Positions 21,162 to 29,313 of a DNA stretch of 41,769 bases are shown piece by piece (the first letter of the stretch is position 1; every line of letters starts with the position of its first letter). The notes beneath the pieces are model-generated. The model was not told the origin of the DNA and ran no database searches. It was given only the letters and a program-made list of their open reading frames with translations. This stretch comes from Acidobacteriota bacterium (GTDB lineage: Bacteria > Acidobacteriota > Polarisedimenticolia > J045), in NCBI GenBank assembly GCA_027021395.1, contig JALUUK010000408.1, forward strand, positions 1 through 41,769. The letters run 5' to 3'. The position numbers were made by a program, and so were the translations under genes.

Positions 21162-21856
21162 TTTTTTTCGAGCTCGTCCTCCACTTGTTGAATCTCGGGC
21201 TGCTGAATCGTCGCCAGAGCCACGAGCGGCGCCGTCTCACTGTTGAGCAGCCTGAGATGGCTGACGACTTCAGGCGTAAGCCGGTAGTTGAATCGCAGTG
21301 CTTGGACCAAGTAATCCCACCAATCTGCCCACGGCAGGTCGATTCGGCCTTCGCCCAGCACCAAGCGATACAACTCCTGGCTCTTCCGCCAGAAGGACCG
21401 GTAATCCTCTTGCAATTCTTCGCGGACCTGACCGGTTTCCGGGTCGATCCGGAAGTCCCGGGGCAGCATGGCGGCCGCCGCGACGACCCAGCGGTTGCCA
21501 TCCCCGAGCCGGACCCAATAGCCGGAATGCGCGACCTGCAGGCCCGGGAGGGCGGCGGGACGCTGCAAGTCGCGCGGTCCGGGCGGCGACTGGCGCCAAA
21601 CCCCGACCCAATATCGGCCTCGCTCACCCGTCCCCGGCTGGGGCGCAGCGGGAATCCATTCTTGTTCGTCGGGAACGAACCCAAACCTCGGCTGCTCACC
21701 TTTGGGCTGCCAAAACACCATCGCGCCGGGTCCCCCGGTCGGTCCCTCGGAACACTCCACCCACTGCGCACCCTCCACGTGGTCGGCGAGGCCGGCTTCG
21801 ACCAGTAGCTGCGGGTTTTGCCCCCGTTTGTCGGGCAGGAAGATTTGATAGTGCAT
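21134..21856 (-). CDS. Tail assembly chaperone candidate, 240 aa
   Basis: The ATG at 21856 is used (MHYQIFLPDKRGQNP); the frame upstream is repeat DNA. The N-terminal part contains tryptophans (VEGAQWVECSEG, MVFWQPKGEQPRFGF). The C-terminal 100 residues are helical (EDYRSFWRKSQELYRLVLG, WWDYLVQALRFNYRLTPEV) and end in a charged EDELEKKGE. It lies directly between tail tube and tape measure, where tail chaperones reside, and has a slippery site at its 3' end. No direct motif identifies it, so the function is positional. Confidence 0.6.
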   Translation of the reverse strand: MHYQIFLPDKRGQNPQLLVEAGLADHVEGAQWVECSEGPTGGPGAMVFWQPKGEQPRFGFVPDEQEWIPAAPQPGTGERGRYWVGVWRQSPPGPRDLQRPAALPGLQVAHSGYWVRLGDGNRWVVAAAAMLPRDFRIDPETGQVREELQEDYRSFWRKSQELYRLVLGEGRIDLPWADWWDYLVQALRFNYRLTPEVVSHLRLLNSETAPLVALATIQQPEIQQVEDELEKKGEASTPGT

Positions 21857-21873
21857 CGAGTCTCCTTTTTGCT

Positions 21874-21979
21874 GCCGGCTTACGCCGGCGGGGTCTCTGG
21901 TTGGGAGACCTTCGGGCCGTCGGGTGGGACGGTCCGGAGACCGCCCCACAACAGGCAGGGTGGGCGGTGCCCACCCTAC
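21874..21979. repeat. Composite palindromic repeat after the tail tube gene
   Basis: A GCCGGCTTACGCCGGC palindrome (about 21875-21890), a GGAGACCTTCGGGCCG...GGTCCGGAGACC unit (about 21905-21957) and a GGTGGGCGGTGCCCACC palindrome (21958-21979) fill the gap. The last supplies the TAG stop of the 21976 gene. Confidence 0.8.
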
Positions 21980-22860
21980 GTGATGGCGACGCCGCTAGCG
22001 GCTGTTAACGTCTTGCCTTCGATCTGCAGCGACAAGGTCGCGGTGTCCCCTTCGTCGCCAGCCGCCGCGTCGATCAGTGTCAGTCCGGCGCCGAAGCTGA
22101 ACTTGCAGTGGCTCAAATTACCGTCCGCCTCGTACGTTCCCCCGTCCGCGCGCTTCCGGAAATACACCTCCAACGAAGTCAGGGCGGCTGCGATCTCGTG
22201 CAGGGAATCGAGCAACGTCAAATCGCGCGTCGTGATCGTGATCCGTGGTCGGAAAGGCGTTTCCAGGCTGGCAAAATCGGGATAAGGTCCGCCGCCACTG
22301 CGGGTCAAATTCAAACGCAGTCCGGTGTCAATATTCACGTCGGCCACTTCCCCGATCGTCGTGCCGTTGATTTTGACGGGACCGAGACCGAAGGCGCCGG
22401 CGAAGGACGACGCTGCCAGGGATTGATTCACATTCGCAGCCACCGGTGAGGTCAGCCCATCGCTGGAGAACAGGGCCAAATCGATGGACGCCTCCGCGTT
22501 GTCTGTCCCGCGAGCGCGGAAGCTACTGGCGATCGCCAGCCCATTGGTCGCTGTCAGGGTCAAGTGCGCTGTGCCGCTGGCCCAGGTCCCGCCGGGCTGG
22601 CGCTTGATCCAGGGGATCGTGATCGAACCGGCCGAGATGTAGAGTCCCGACGAGACGGGGATCCCGCTGATGACGCCAGCGATGTCCTCGGTATCGATCG
22701 TCACGCGTGGTTCGGCCCGCACCAGAGCTACCAGACTGTCGGCCGTGTCGCCGGGTGCGGCCGCCCGCAGTTCCTGGGCCGATGGGTTGTACCGAGTCCG
22801 CGTGATCTGGCGGATAGTGACCGATCCAATCGTCGGGTCGTAGATGCTAAATTGAGTCAT
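21976..22860 (-). CDS. Putative major tail tube protein
   Basis: This 294-residue protein follows AAGGAG seven bases upstream. It is beta-rich throughout with paired strands (GTAHLTLTATNGLAIASS, RPRITITTRDLTLLDS, ADGNLSHCKFSFGAGLTLI, DTATLSLQIEGKTL). The ending with a strand-rich domain, and the place between connector and chaperone genes, fit a tail tube protein. A strict family motif is not seen. The stop codon comes from a palindromic repeat. Confidence 0.65.
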   Translation of the reverse strand: MTQFSIYDPTIGSVTIRQITRTRYNPSAQELRAAAPGDTADSLVALVRAEPRVTIDTEDIAGVISGIPVSSGLYISAGSITIPWIKRQPGGTWASGTAHLTLTATNGLAIASSFRARGTDNAEASIDLALFSSDGLTSPVAANVNQSLAASSFAGAFGLGPVKINGTTIGEVADVNIDTGLRLNLTRSGGGPYPDFASLETPFRPRITITTRDLTLLDSLHEIAAALTSLEVYFRKRADGGTYEADGNLSHCKFSFGAGLTLIDAAAGDEGDTATLSLQIEGKTLTAASGVAIT

Positions 22861-22871
22861 GGCTGGCTCCT

Positions 22872-23342
22872 TTACAGTCGCGCCACGGTCTGGCTCCGCC
22901 GGCGTTTCTGATTCGCCGGGTTATTGATCTCTCGAACGACGTAATCCCGCCGGAATTCGGCCAAGGCGAGGACTTCATCGCGTGTGATTGCGGTCAATTC
23001 TCGTTTGCGATCCGCGTTCAAGGGGAAATAGGCTCGCAACCGCAGTCGGCCCCGCTTGGGCGTCGCTGTCACGGTCCGATGGGCCGCGTCGAGAATATGG
23101 GTGCGCAGCCGGCCGGTGCGATAGAGCGGACGCCATTGCGGATAGCGTTTTTTGACCTGGCGAACGTACTTGCTGCTGCGGCGGAGGTACCCGTAGCGAG
23201 TGGCCGCGCCGCGGGCAAAATGCCGCGGCAGGTGGCGCTGCGCGTGCTGGTCGAGAGTCGCTCGCATCGAGTCGCGGGCGATGCGGTTCAGCGTCCGCTG
23301 CGACACCAGGCTGGTTTCGACTTTGATCGCGATCTGTGGCAT
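22872..23342 (-). CDS. Head-tail joining protein candidate (HK97 gp10-like position)
   Basis: This 156-residue protein is very basic, with MPQIAIKVETSLVSQRTLNR, RHFARGAATRYGYLRRS, QWRPLYRTGRLRTHILDA and a basic C-terminus. The RTGRLR segment followed by strands resembles the minor structural proteins of the HK97 gp10 / virion morphogenesis group that complete the neck. The placement between connectors and tail tube supports this. The identification is moderate. Confidence 0.55.
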   Translation of the reverse strand: MPQIAIKVETSLVSQRTLNRIARDSMRATLDQHAQRHLPRHFARGAATRYGYLRRSSKYVRQVKKRYPQWRPLYRTGRLRTHILDAAHRTVTATPKRGRLRLRAYFPLNADRKRELTAITRDEVLALAEFRRDYVVREINNPANQKRRRSQTVARL

Positions 23343-23355
23343 GGCGTGCGGCTCG

Positions 23356-23844
23356 TTACGGCGTCAGTACGAGGCCCGTGGTGTAGATTTCCATTTCTCC
23401 GGCCACATATTCGATGTTCGTGTCGCTGATCAGAACGTCTTCATTGGCGGTGAACTCGATGTCGGTGATCTCCAGGACTCCCGGCGTCCGGGCCATGACC
23501 AGACTGAGGATGTCGGCGATAATTTGCCCGGCCTGGTTCTGGAATCCGAGGATTTTTTCGTGGTCGCTGGCTGCCTGGTTGTCGGGCAGGAATTCCAGCA
23601 AGGCGGCCAGGCCCCCATTGGATTGGAAACTGTTGCCGTCGCGCGTCCAGCGGTAACTGCGTCCGAAGCCGAGCAGGATGCGAGGGAAGTCGCTGCCGCT
23701 GCTGGCGAGCAGCACGCGGGCCTTGGCGCTGGCCTCGTTCGGATTCTGTGCGTCGACAATCTGTTGCCAGGTGCTCGATTTGGCGAACGTGTCGCGCAAG
23801 TGATCGAAGATCGTGCTCAAGGGGCCGGTGGGTGTCACAGGCAT
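23356..23844 (-). CDS. Tail terminator or completion protein candidate
   Basis: This 162-residue protein is mixed alpha/beta (LSTIFDHLRDTFAKSSTWQQ, EASAKARVLLASSGSDFPRI, KILGFQNQAGQIIADILSLV, GVLEITDIEFTANED, GEMEIYTTGL). The helix-strand pattern and the position before the tail tube suit a tail terminator. No motif is diagnostic. Confidence 0.55.
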   Translation of the reverse strand: MPVTPTGPLSTIFDHLRDTFAKSSTWQQIVDAQNPNEASAKARVLLASSGSDFPRILLGFGRSYRWTRDGNSFQSNGGLAALLEFLPDNQAASDHEKILGFQNQAGQIIADILSLVMARTPGVLEITDIEFTANEDVLISDTNIEYVAGEMEIYTTGLVLTP

Positions 23845-23853
23845 TGCGATCTC

Positions 23854-24201
23854 CTAGGGTCGGCGCGGCCGTCGCATGATCTCGCCTCGCATGATGAGCT
23901 TGACGCGTCTCCAGCGGCCATCCAGTTCGCCGATCGCCTCGACTTGCCAGACCTCGCCGGCGATCACCCACGTGTCCCGGAGTCCCACGGTTTGGGTCGC
24001 CGGAATCCACAAGTTGCCTCGGCGGACGTTGTCTCGGCCGTGGGTCGTATCCAGTCGGGGCTCGCCCTCGGCCCAGAGACAGCCAGCGACGGATTCGGCC
24101 TGCTGTGCGTTGCCATTCGGCCGGCGGGTGACCGTTCCGCCGAGGTACTCGGCGATCAGGTCCGAAGCGCCGGAGAAGAATTGGTCGTGCCGACTGCTCA
24201 T
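23854..24201 (-). CDS. Head-tail connector (stopper/adaptor) candidate
   Basis: This 115-residue protein starts at the ATG at 24201. Strands dominate (DNVRRGNLWIPATQTVGL, DTWVIAGEVWQVEAIG, RRVKLIMRGEIMRR), which is the layout of small stopper proteins that follow the capsid gene. A GC-rich stem-loop lies just upstream. The function is inferred from position and fold style. Confidence 0.5.
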   Translation of the reverse strand: MSSRHDQFFSGASDLIAEYLGGTVTRRPNGNAQQAESVAGCLWAEGEPRLDTTHGRDNVRRGNLWIPATQTVGLRDTWVIAGEVWQVEAIGELDGRWRRVKLIMRGEIMRRPRRP

Positions 24202-24214
24202 GGCCTGCTGATGC

Positions 24215-24247
24215 GGCCTGCCGGCAGCATCCCGCCGCCGGCAGGCC
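24215..24247 (-). promoter_or_regulatory. Stem-loop between capsid and connector genes
   Basis: GGCCTGCCGGC (24215-24225) and GCCGGCAGGCC (24237-24247) pair perfectly over 11 bp with an 11-base loop. There is no T-run on the - strand side, so it is more likely an attenuator or mRNA-stabilising hairpin that keeps capsid message in excess over downstream genes. Confidence 0.55.
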
Positions 24248-24280
24248 ATCCGAACGGGAAAAACGGAGGCAGATCGATGG

Positions 24281-25249
24281 TCACGTGATGTTCGACAGCA
24301 GATACCCGGCTTCGACGTAGAGCAGCTTCTCGTCTACGTCGTGGCGCACGCGGATCACGTCGCTCCGGATCGACTCCTCCCGGTACGACTCGATCACGCC
24401 ATTGGGCGAGCTACCGTCGCCAGCCCAATGGAAGGTGCGGCCCAAGCAGGGCTCCCGGAAGTCGTTCGTCCGGGCCACGCGGCAGACCAGGGCGTAACTA
24501 TCGGACCAGATCGAGGCCAGTGACGCACTCTGCCCTTCGTTGGCCGTGTTCTTGACGGCGTTCGCGACGATGATTTCGTCCAGGTCGAACGCCTGAGCCA
24601 GAGCCGCCTCCGTGATGGCACCAGCCCGTACGTCGACGAAACCTTGGTACTTCACGCGGTCGATGATCTGCGCGCAGTTGCGCAGGTGCCGAAACACCTT
24701 GCGGCTGATGACCAGGGCGTTGGGCCAGAGGCCCGAGTTGGACCAGACGGCGTTGACGGCGGTCTCGACGTCGTCCAGCGGCGTCGCGCTGGCGTGGGTG
24801 GACCACTTGGTGCCGACCGCGCTGGTCTTTCCGCTGAAGGTGCTGGTGCTGAACAGCAGGCTGGCGACCCGTTGCTCGGCGTTGCGCATCACCACGTCGA
24901 AGGCCCGGCGGGCCGCGATCAGCTCAGCGTCGAAATAGTTCGCATACATCGCGGCCTCGCGGTCGTCGACCGGTTCTTCGGCTCCGTACTCCTGACAGGC
25001 GAAGCTGTCGGTGGTGAACTTCCACTGACCGCGGCTATAGCCGGCCCCGGGGGCGCGCCGCACCTCGCGGTTCTGCAGCAACTGCTCAATCGGGATTTTG
25101 CCGAACACTCCGCTCTGGCTGGCGACTTCGACGACGGGGAAGACCCGGCTCGCGATGTAGCCGGCCCGCTGCATCTCCAGATCGAATTCTTCGAACGACT
25201 CGCTCAGATCAGGTCGGAGCGTTGCGAGAGACGAGGAAGGACTTGGCAT
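24281..25249 (-). CDS. Major capsid protein
   Basis: This 322-residue protein starts at 25249 after AGGAGA. The opening (FDLEMQRAGYIASRVFPVVE, GVFGKIPIEQLL) and middle (AMYANYFDAELIAARRAFDV, LWPNALVISRKVFRHL, DLDEIIVANAVKNT, REESIRSDVIRVRHDVDEKL) match the pattern of phage major capsid proteins of the lambda/HK97 fold: an N-terminal arm, an E-loop, a spine helix and an A-domain with VISRxVFxxL. The order after protease/scaffold and decoration genes confirms it. Confidence 0.85.
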   Translation of the reverse strand: MPSPSSSLATLRPDLSESFEEFDLEMQRAGYIASRVFPVVEVASQSGVFGKIPIEQLLQNREVRRAPGAGYSRGQWKFTTDSFACQEYGAEEPVDDREAAMYANYFDAELIAARRAFDVVMRNAEQRVASLLFSTSTFSGKTSAVGTKWSTHASATPLDDVETAVNAVWSNSGLWPNALVISRKVFRHLRNCAQIIDRVKYQGFVDVRAGAITEAALAQAFDLDEIIVANAVKNTANEGQSASLASIWSDSYALVCRVARTNDFREPCLGRTFHWAGDGSSPNGVIESYREESIRSDVIRVRHDVDEKLLYVEAGYLLSNIT

Positions 25250-25306
25250 CAGTGATTCTCCTTTTTGAAACCTCAGCGATTACGCGTCGGATCGACCAAC
25301 CAGGGA

Positions 25307-25666
25307 TCAGGCGTAGATCGGCTGAATCTCGATGATGTCGCCGTCGGCGCTGGCGGCCTCCAGCGCGACGCCTCGGAAGTGCGAGCCGGCGGCTTTGGTC
25401 GCGCTGACCTTGCCGTTAGCGGCCGTGTAGACGTAGGCGCCCTGGCTGATCGCACCAGCGGCGATAACTTTTTGCGTGGGCGAGTTGAGCAGCCGGACGG
25501 GGATCACGTCGCCGTCGGCGAAAGCCTGCCGCTCGGCGACGCCGATGTCTGCATCGTAGATTCCCGCGACGGCCAGCTTTCCGCTGGTGATCTTCACACG
25601 GGCGTACTGGCTGATGGCCCCGCCCGCTTCGAACGTGACACAGAAGCTATCGTGAGTTTGGGACAT
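25307..25666 (-). CDS. Capsid decoration protein (DUF2190 / lambda D-position)
   Basis: This 119-residue protein starts at 25666 after GGAG. The sequence (AGGAISQYARVKITSGKLAV, AGAISQGAYVYTAANGKVSA, HFRGVALEAASADGDIIEIQ) matches the small beta-barrel proteins annotated as DUF2190 that stabilise capsids. It lies between scaffold and major capsid genes, exactly as lambda D does. Confidence 0.8.
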   Translation of the reverse strand: MSQTHDSFCVTFEAGGAISQYARVKITSGKLAVAGIYDADIGVAERQAFADGDVIPVRLLNSPTQKVIAAGAISQGAYVYTAANGKVSATKAAGSHFRGVALEAASADGDIIEIQPIYA

Positions 25667-25759
25667 GTCGCACTCCTTCAATTGGTGCAGGCTTTGGCGA
25701 TCTCGATGGTTCTCGGCGGCGTCGACCTCGGCCGGCGTCAGCCGGCCGGCCGCCGAGGC

Positions 25760-26221
25760 TCAGTTGGCGTTGGCTTCGGCGATCAAGGCCTCCCGAAGCT
25801 CGGGGTTCTCTCGGGCCACGAGCTGGACGGCTTTGAATCGGGGCAGCCCTTCGGCGACCTTCGCGCGGACCAGCTCGCGCCATTGGTCTCGGACCGATCC
25901 GGAGCCGGCGGCGATAGAATTGGGCGTGCCATCGGCCAGAGCTTCTGTCCCGGGCGAGGCGGTGGCTTTCAAAGTCTCCAGCTCGGCTCGGAGTTTCTCG
26001 GCTGCGGCGCGCGCTTCGTCGCGCTCCGCGCGAGCGGTCTGCAGATCCGTCTGGAGTTCTTCCAGCCGCAGAGCTTGCCAAGCCAGGAACTCTTCGCGAG
26101 CCTTTTCGACGCTCAGCCCTCGCTCGATCCACTCCAGCAAAAGTTGGCTGTCGGCGCCCGGGCACGCCCCTTTCAGCTCGTTCAGCGTCGCGGCCCGGGG
26201 TTCGTTTCGTTCGTCACTCAC
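25760..26221 (-). CDS. Nested scaffold protein (lambda Nu3-like internal start)
   Basis: Inside the protease gene, a GTG at 26221 in the same frame is preceded by GGAGG with a 7-base spacer. The 153-residue product begins V-S-D-E-R-N-E-P and comprises the coiled-coil scaffold only. Lambda C/Nu3 uses the same arrangement, with many more copies of the short form. Internal initiation is inferred from the ribosome-binding site. Confidence 0.6.
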   Translation of the reverse strand: MSDERNEPRAATLNELKGACPGADSQLLLEWIERGLSVEKAREEFLAWQALRLEELQTDLQTARAERDEARAAAEKLRAELETLKATASPGTEALADGTPNSIAAGSGSVRDQWRELVRAKVAEGLPRFKAVQLVARENPELREALIAEANAN

Positions 26222-27058
26222 CGTCGAACCTCCTCGATCAGATTGCGAGTCCACAAACCGTTGGAACGACGTCAGCACGGACTCGTAGGTGCCGACCTCG
26301 TCGATCAGTCCCAGCCGGCGGGCTTCGGCCGCCAGCCAGACGCGGCCGTCCGCCAAACGGTTCAATTGCTGCTCGGACACATTGCGTCCCCGGCGCACGG
26401 CCGCCAAGAAAAACTCGTTGTGTTCTTCGACCAAGCGCTGCCACTCCGCGAGCTGCTCGTCCGTGATCTCGGTGCCCGGCACCCCCGCGCCCTTGAAGCG
26501 GCCCGTCGTCAACAGGTGCACCTTGATGCCGGCGTCTTCAAACAGACCCGTCCAGTCCCAGACGACGGCATAAGTGCCGATCGAGCCGATCAGAGCCGGT
26601 TCGTTGGCCGCAATCCGATCGGCCTGGCTGGCGATCCAGTAGGCGGCGGAGGCCCCGAGGTCCTCGATGTAGGCCCAGACAGGCTTCCACTGTGCGGCGG
26701 CGGCGACGTCATCCGCGAGTTCCTTGGTCCCGTCGAACGCGCCACCGGGCGAGCTGATCCGCAGCAGAATGCCAGCGACCTGGTCGTCGGCGAGCGCTCG
26801 CCGCAGCCGGTCTCGCACGTCCACGGTCGACGTCCCGCGCCAGGGTTTCGCTTTTGCCAGCGGTCCTCGCAGTTCGAGGATCGCGATGGAGCCGGCACGC
26901 TCGAATGCGCCCGCACCGTCATCCTGCTGGGCCCGGTCGGACCAGAGGCGATCCCCTCTCAGACACGCCTCGATGGCCAACCGGGCCTGCTGCGGTGCGA
27001 CGGCCCAGACGGTTTCCGCCGCCCCGGCCGGTGCTTCAGTCCATCTCGTCTGCGGCAT
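25760..27058 (-). CDS. S49/ClpP-like capsid maturation protease with C-terminal scaffold
   Basis: This 432-residue protein is equivalent to lambda C. Residues 55-260 form an SppA/S49 protease: ILLRISSPGGAFDG, nucleophile Ser137 in DLGASAAYW, general base Lys189 in GRFKGAG, and LIGSIGTYAVV. The rest is a charged coiled coil with QTARAERDEARAAAEKLRAE, typical of scaffolding, ending in a helix. The scaffold can also be made alone from an internal start at 26221. The start overlaps the portal gene by 23 bases. Confidence 0.88.
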   Translation of the reverse strand: MPQTRWTEAPAGAAETVWAVAPQQARLAIEACLRGDRLWSDRAQQDDGAGAFERAGSIAILELRGPLAKAKPWRGTSTVDVRDRLRRALADDQVAGILLRISSPGGAFDGTKELADDVAAAAQWKPVWAYIEDLGASAAYWIASQADRIAANEPALIGSIGTYAVVWDWTGLFEDAGIKVHLLTTGRFKGAGVPGTEITDEQLAEWQRLVEEHNEFFLAAVRRGRNVSEQQLNRLADGRVWLAAEARRLGLIDEVGTYESVLTSFQRFVDSQSDRGGSTVSDERNEPRAATLNELKGACPGADSQLLLEWIERGLSVEKAREEFLAWQALRLEELQTDLQTARAERDEARAAAEKLRAELETLKATASPGTEALADGTPNSIAAGSGSVRDQWRELVRAKVAEGLPRFKAVQLVARENPELREALIAEANAN

Positions 27059-28619
27059 CGTTTACTCCGTTTGGGTTGGCTTCGTCGCCGGAAAGCGCCA
27101 ATCGGATTCCCTGCGCCGTGGGCGTCGGGATAAGGTCACGCCAATGGACATCGACGCCAAGCTCGTCGGACAACTGGCGTGCGGCTTCAGCCGCCAGCCG
27201 AATGGCAAACGCTCGGTCTTCGACGATCTCGCGCGCCAGAACGACCCAATCGGTGCCCCGCTTCGCGGCGAAGCGCCGGGGACTGGTCATACCGTTGGCC
27301 AGCTCCAGCAAGTTCGCCGTGGCGTCGTGCACCGGCTGGATGTACGGCCAACCGACGGGATTCCATCGGTGACGCATCAGGTCGGCGACGCTTTTCGTAC
27401 GCGCGAATGCCTGCAGCTCGGGATCATTCAGCAGCCATTGGCGGACTTTCCAGCGATAGACCTCGGCGTGGAACTGGCTGGCAAACCAAGACTGGATCTT
27501 GCCATACGTGGCGCGGGCTTGATCGATGACGTTGCGATAGCTGCTGAAGTTGGCCTCGCGCGCATCCAAGAGCAGCACGATCAGCGGCAGGTCCAGATTG
27601 ACGGCCAGGTAAGTCAGTAACAGGCGAACGTGCTCGAAGTACGGTTCGCTCGGGATGCTCGGTGAGAACCCGCTGAGCTTCTCGCCCGGCTCGCCTTGCA
27701 GGATCATTCCTGGATGCAGGCTGGTCTGAGTGAAGCCTGTGCCGTCCGCCCAGGTCGAGCTGGTCTGCTCGCCCAGTTCCGAGCCGTCGCTGCTGGCCAT
27801 CGAGCCCAATTCCCGTTCGCGGAAGAACGCCACACAGGCCGACACCTGGGCCTTGACGAGCATGGCGAAATCCAAGTCGTCGCGCATGCCCAGGACGGTC
27901 GTAACCGGTGCCAGGGCCGTGATGCCGCGTGTCTGGCTGAATCGCTCGGGATTGTAGACGTGAAAGACCAGGCGATTGCCATCGGCGTCGACAGCCGGGA
28001 CGCGGCGGACGTCGGCGACGCGCACCTGCTCGTTCGGGTCGACCGGTTCCCGCGTGAAGGTGTACGCGACGGGCCGGGCTCGGTTATCAAGAATCACGCC
28101 GCAGACGCCGCGATCGCGACGGGCGCGGTCGGGCGTGCGGCAGCGGTGGGCTTCGAGCGTCTGCAAGGTTCCGTCCCGTAACGGCAAGGCGAAAAAGTCG
28201 CCGTCGATGACGACCCGGGCCAGGCCCAGATCGGCCATCTGCTCGAAGGTCAGTTTGCCGGCCGCGTGGCAAACGCTCGGCTGCGAAGACCACTCCTGCC
28301 ATCGCGAGCGCAGATGCTCGTCGACTTCCGGGTCCCCGGTGTCGGGATCGAGCTGCATCCCGCCCACGTTCACGTTGCACACGAGCCGGCGGACTGCCTG
28401 ACGGATCAGAGGTTCGTTCCGCTCGAAGTGCCGCGCCAGCTCGACCATGGTCAGGAACCAACGCTGGTTCCGAATGTGGTAATCCGCGCTCGCGCCGTTC
28501 ACAGGAAGAGAGACCTGCCGCAAGAAGCGGTTGGACCGGTAGCGAGCGGCGTCATATTCCGCCCGGACTTCGGCCATTTGGCGGCAGATGGACGGTGGTC
28601 GTGGTCGTCGGTCAGGCAT
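27036..28619 (-). CDS. Portal protein (lambda B type)
   Basis: This 527-residue protein starts at 28619, overlapping the preceding stop by one base (TGATG). Features fit lambda-type portals: LARHFERNEPLIRQAVRRLV, DVRRVPAVDADGNRLVFHVY, PERFSQTRGITALAPVTTVL, SIPSEPYFEHVRLLLTYLAV and ANFSSYRNVIDQARATYGKI. The SSYRN segment and following helix are diagnostic of the Phage_portal_2 family. It is a dodecameric channel for DNA. Confidence 0.88.
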   Translation of the reverse strand: MPDRRPRPPSICRQMAEVRAEYDAARYRSNRFLRQVSLPVNGASADYHIRNQRWFLTMVELARHFERNEPLIRQAVRRLVCNVNVGGMQLDPDTGDPEVDEHLRSRWQEWSSQPSVCHAAGKLTFEQMADLGLARVVIDGDFFALPLRDGTLQTLEAHRCRTPDRARRDRGVCGVILDNRARPVAYTFTREPVDPNEQVRVADVRRVPAVDADGNRLVFHVYNPERFSQTRGITALAPVTTVLGMRDDLDFAMLVKAQVSACVAFFRERELGSMASSDGSELGEQTSSTWADGTGFTQTSLHPGMILQGEPGEKLSGFSPSIPSEPYFEHVRLLLTYLAVNLDLPLIVLLLDAREANFSSYRNVIDQARATYGKIQSWFASQFHAEVYRWKVRQWLLNDPELQAFARTKSVADLMRHRWNPVGWPYIQPVHDATANLLELANGMTSPRRFAAKRGTDWVVLAREIVEDRAFAIRLAAEAARQLSDELGVDVHWRDLIPTPTAQGIRLALSGDEANPNGVNDAADEMD

Positions 28620-28918
28620 CAGTCGCGAAACGTCTGAAAGGAGGCATGGATGACACGGCGCGAGCGCGACGCGGCGGTCGTATCGTGATTGCGGAGCCAT
28701 TCTTTGGCGGCCAAAAGCTCCTTGCGGATCAGGTCGGGGCTGAGAGCGACCTGATTTCCCCCCTTGCCGGTCAAACGAGGCATCATGCGCAGCAATAGCC
28801 GGCAGGCGGTGATGAAGACCTTCGCCTTCGCCGGCGAGTTGTCCTCCTCGTAGGAGGCATTGTCGGCGTAGGCCGCTTCGATGTCCGCCAAACTGCTCTG
28901 AGAATTCAGCGTGGCCAT
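28619..28918 (-). CDS. Small head protein between terminase and portal (gpW position)
   Basis: This 99-residue protein is mostly helical: ADIEAAYADNASYEEDNSPA, KAKVFITACRLLLRMMPRLT, SPDLIRKELLAAKEWLRNHD. Its location matches lambda W, a head-joining protein, though it is longer than W. The AYADNASYEEDNS stretch recurs, as I recall, in unnamed small phage proteins next to portals. It is coupled to the portal gene by overlap. Confidence 0.6.
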   Translation of the reverse strand: MATLNSQSSLADIEAAYADNASYEEDNSPAKAKVFITACRLLLRMMPRLTGKGGNQVALSPDLIRKELLAAKEWLRNHDTTAASRSRRVIHASFQTFRD

Positions 28919-29020
28919 ACCGTTAAGTTCGGGTCAGCCCCGACTGCGCGCGAAGGGCAGTTCAGGCGAACCGAACGCGGTTTTGTCGGATCGCTCGGGC
29001 GCGACCGGACGGCTCGGGCG

Positions 29021-29305
29021 CTAGATCCGGCGGCTGACTTGCTCGAAAATCCACCGCACGACATCGTTCGCATGCACAACGGGCCGACCGTCCGCAAAGG
29101 CGGCGCCGGAAGCGAGCAGACCTGCGTAGACCCGCCGAAAGGCGTCCAAGGAGGGGCCGTTGTCGATCTTCAGGTCGATTCGACCGAGCGACTGCGCCAC
29201 GTACGTCCGCTGCTCCGGCTCCGCGACCGGCAAGGCCAGCTCCACCTCGCTGTTGCGGACGGCTCCGCCGGTCGACGTCTTCTTGGATTGCGTCTTTTTC
29301 GCCAT
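29021..29305 (-). CDS. Hypothetical protein, 94 aa
   Basis: The ATG at 29305 follows GGAG by six bases. The N-terminus is lysine-rich (AKKTQSKKTSTGG). The core (RTYVAQSLGRIDLKIDNGPS, AFRRVYAGLLASGAAFADGR, NDVVRWIFEQV) looks folded and alpha/beta. It lies directly after the large terminase gene and may be a head or packaging accessory. The family is unknown. The 102-base gap that follows shows no clear signal. Confidence 0.6.
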   Translation of the reverse strand: MAKKTQSKKTSTGGAVRNSEVELALPVAEPEQRTYVAQSLGRIDLKIDNGPSLDAFRRVYAGLLASGAAFADGRPVVHANDVVRWIFEQVSRRI

Positions 29306-29313
29306 CACTGCTC

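Noticed and set aside
25265-27133. 622-residue + strand frame opposite the decoration and protease genes
   Set aside because: The - strand encodes recognisable protease, scaffold and decoration proteins. The + frame has shadow composition and no motifs.
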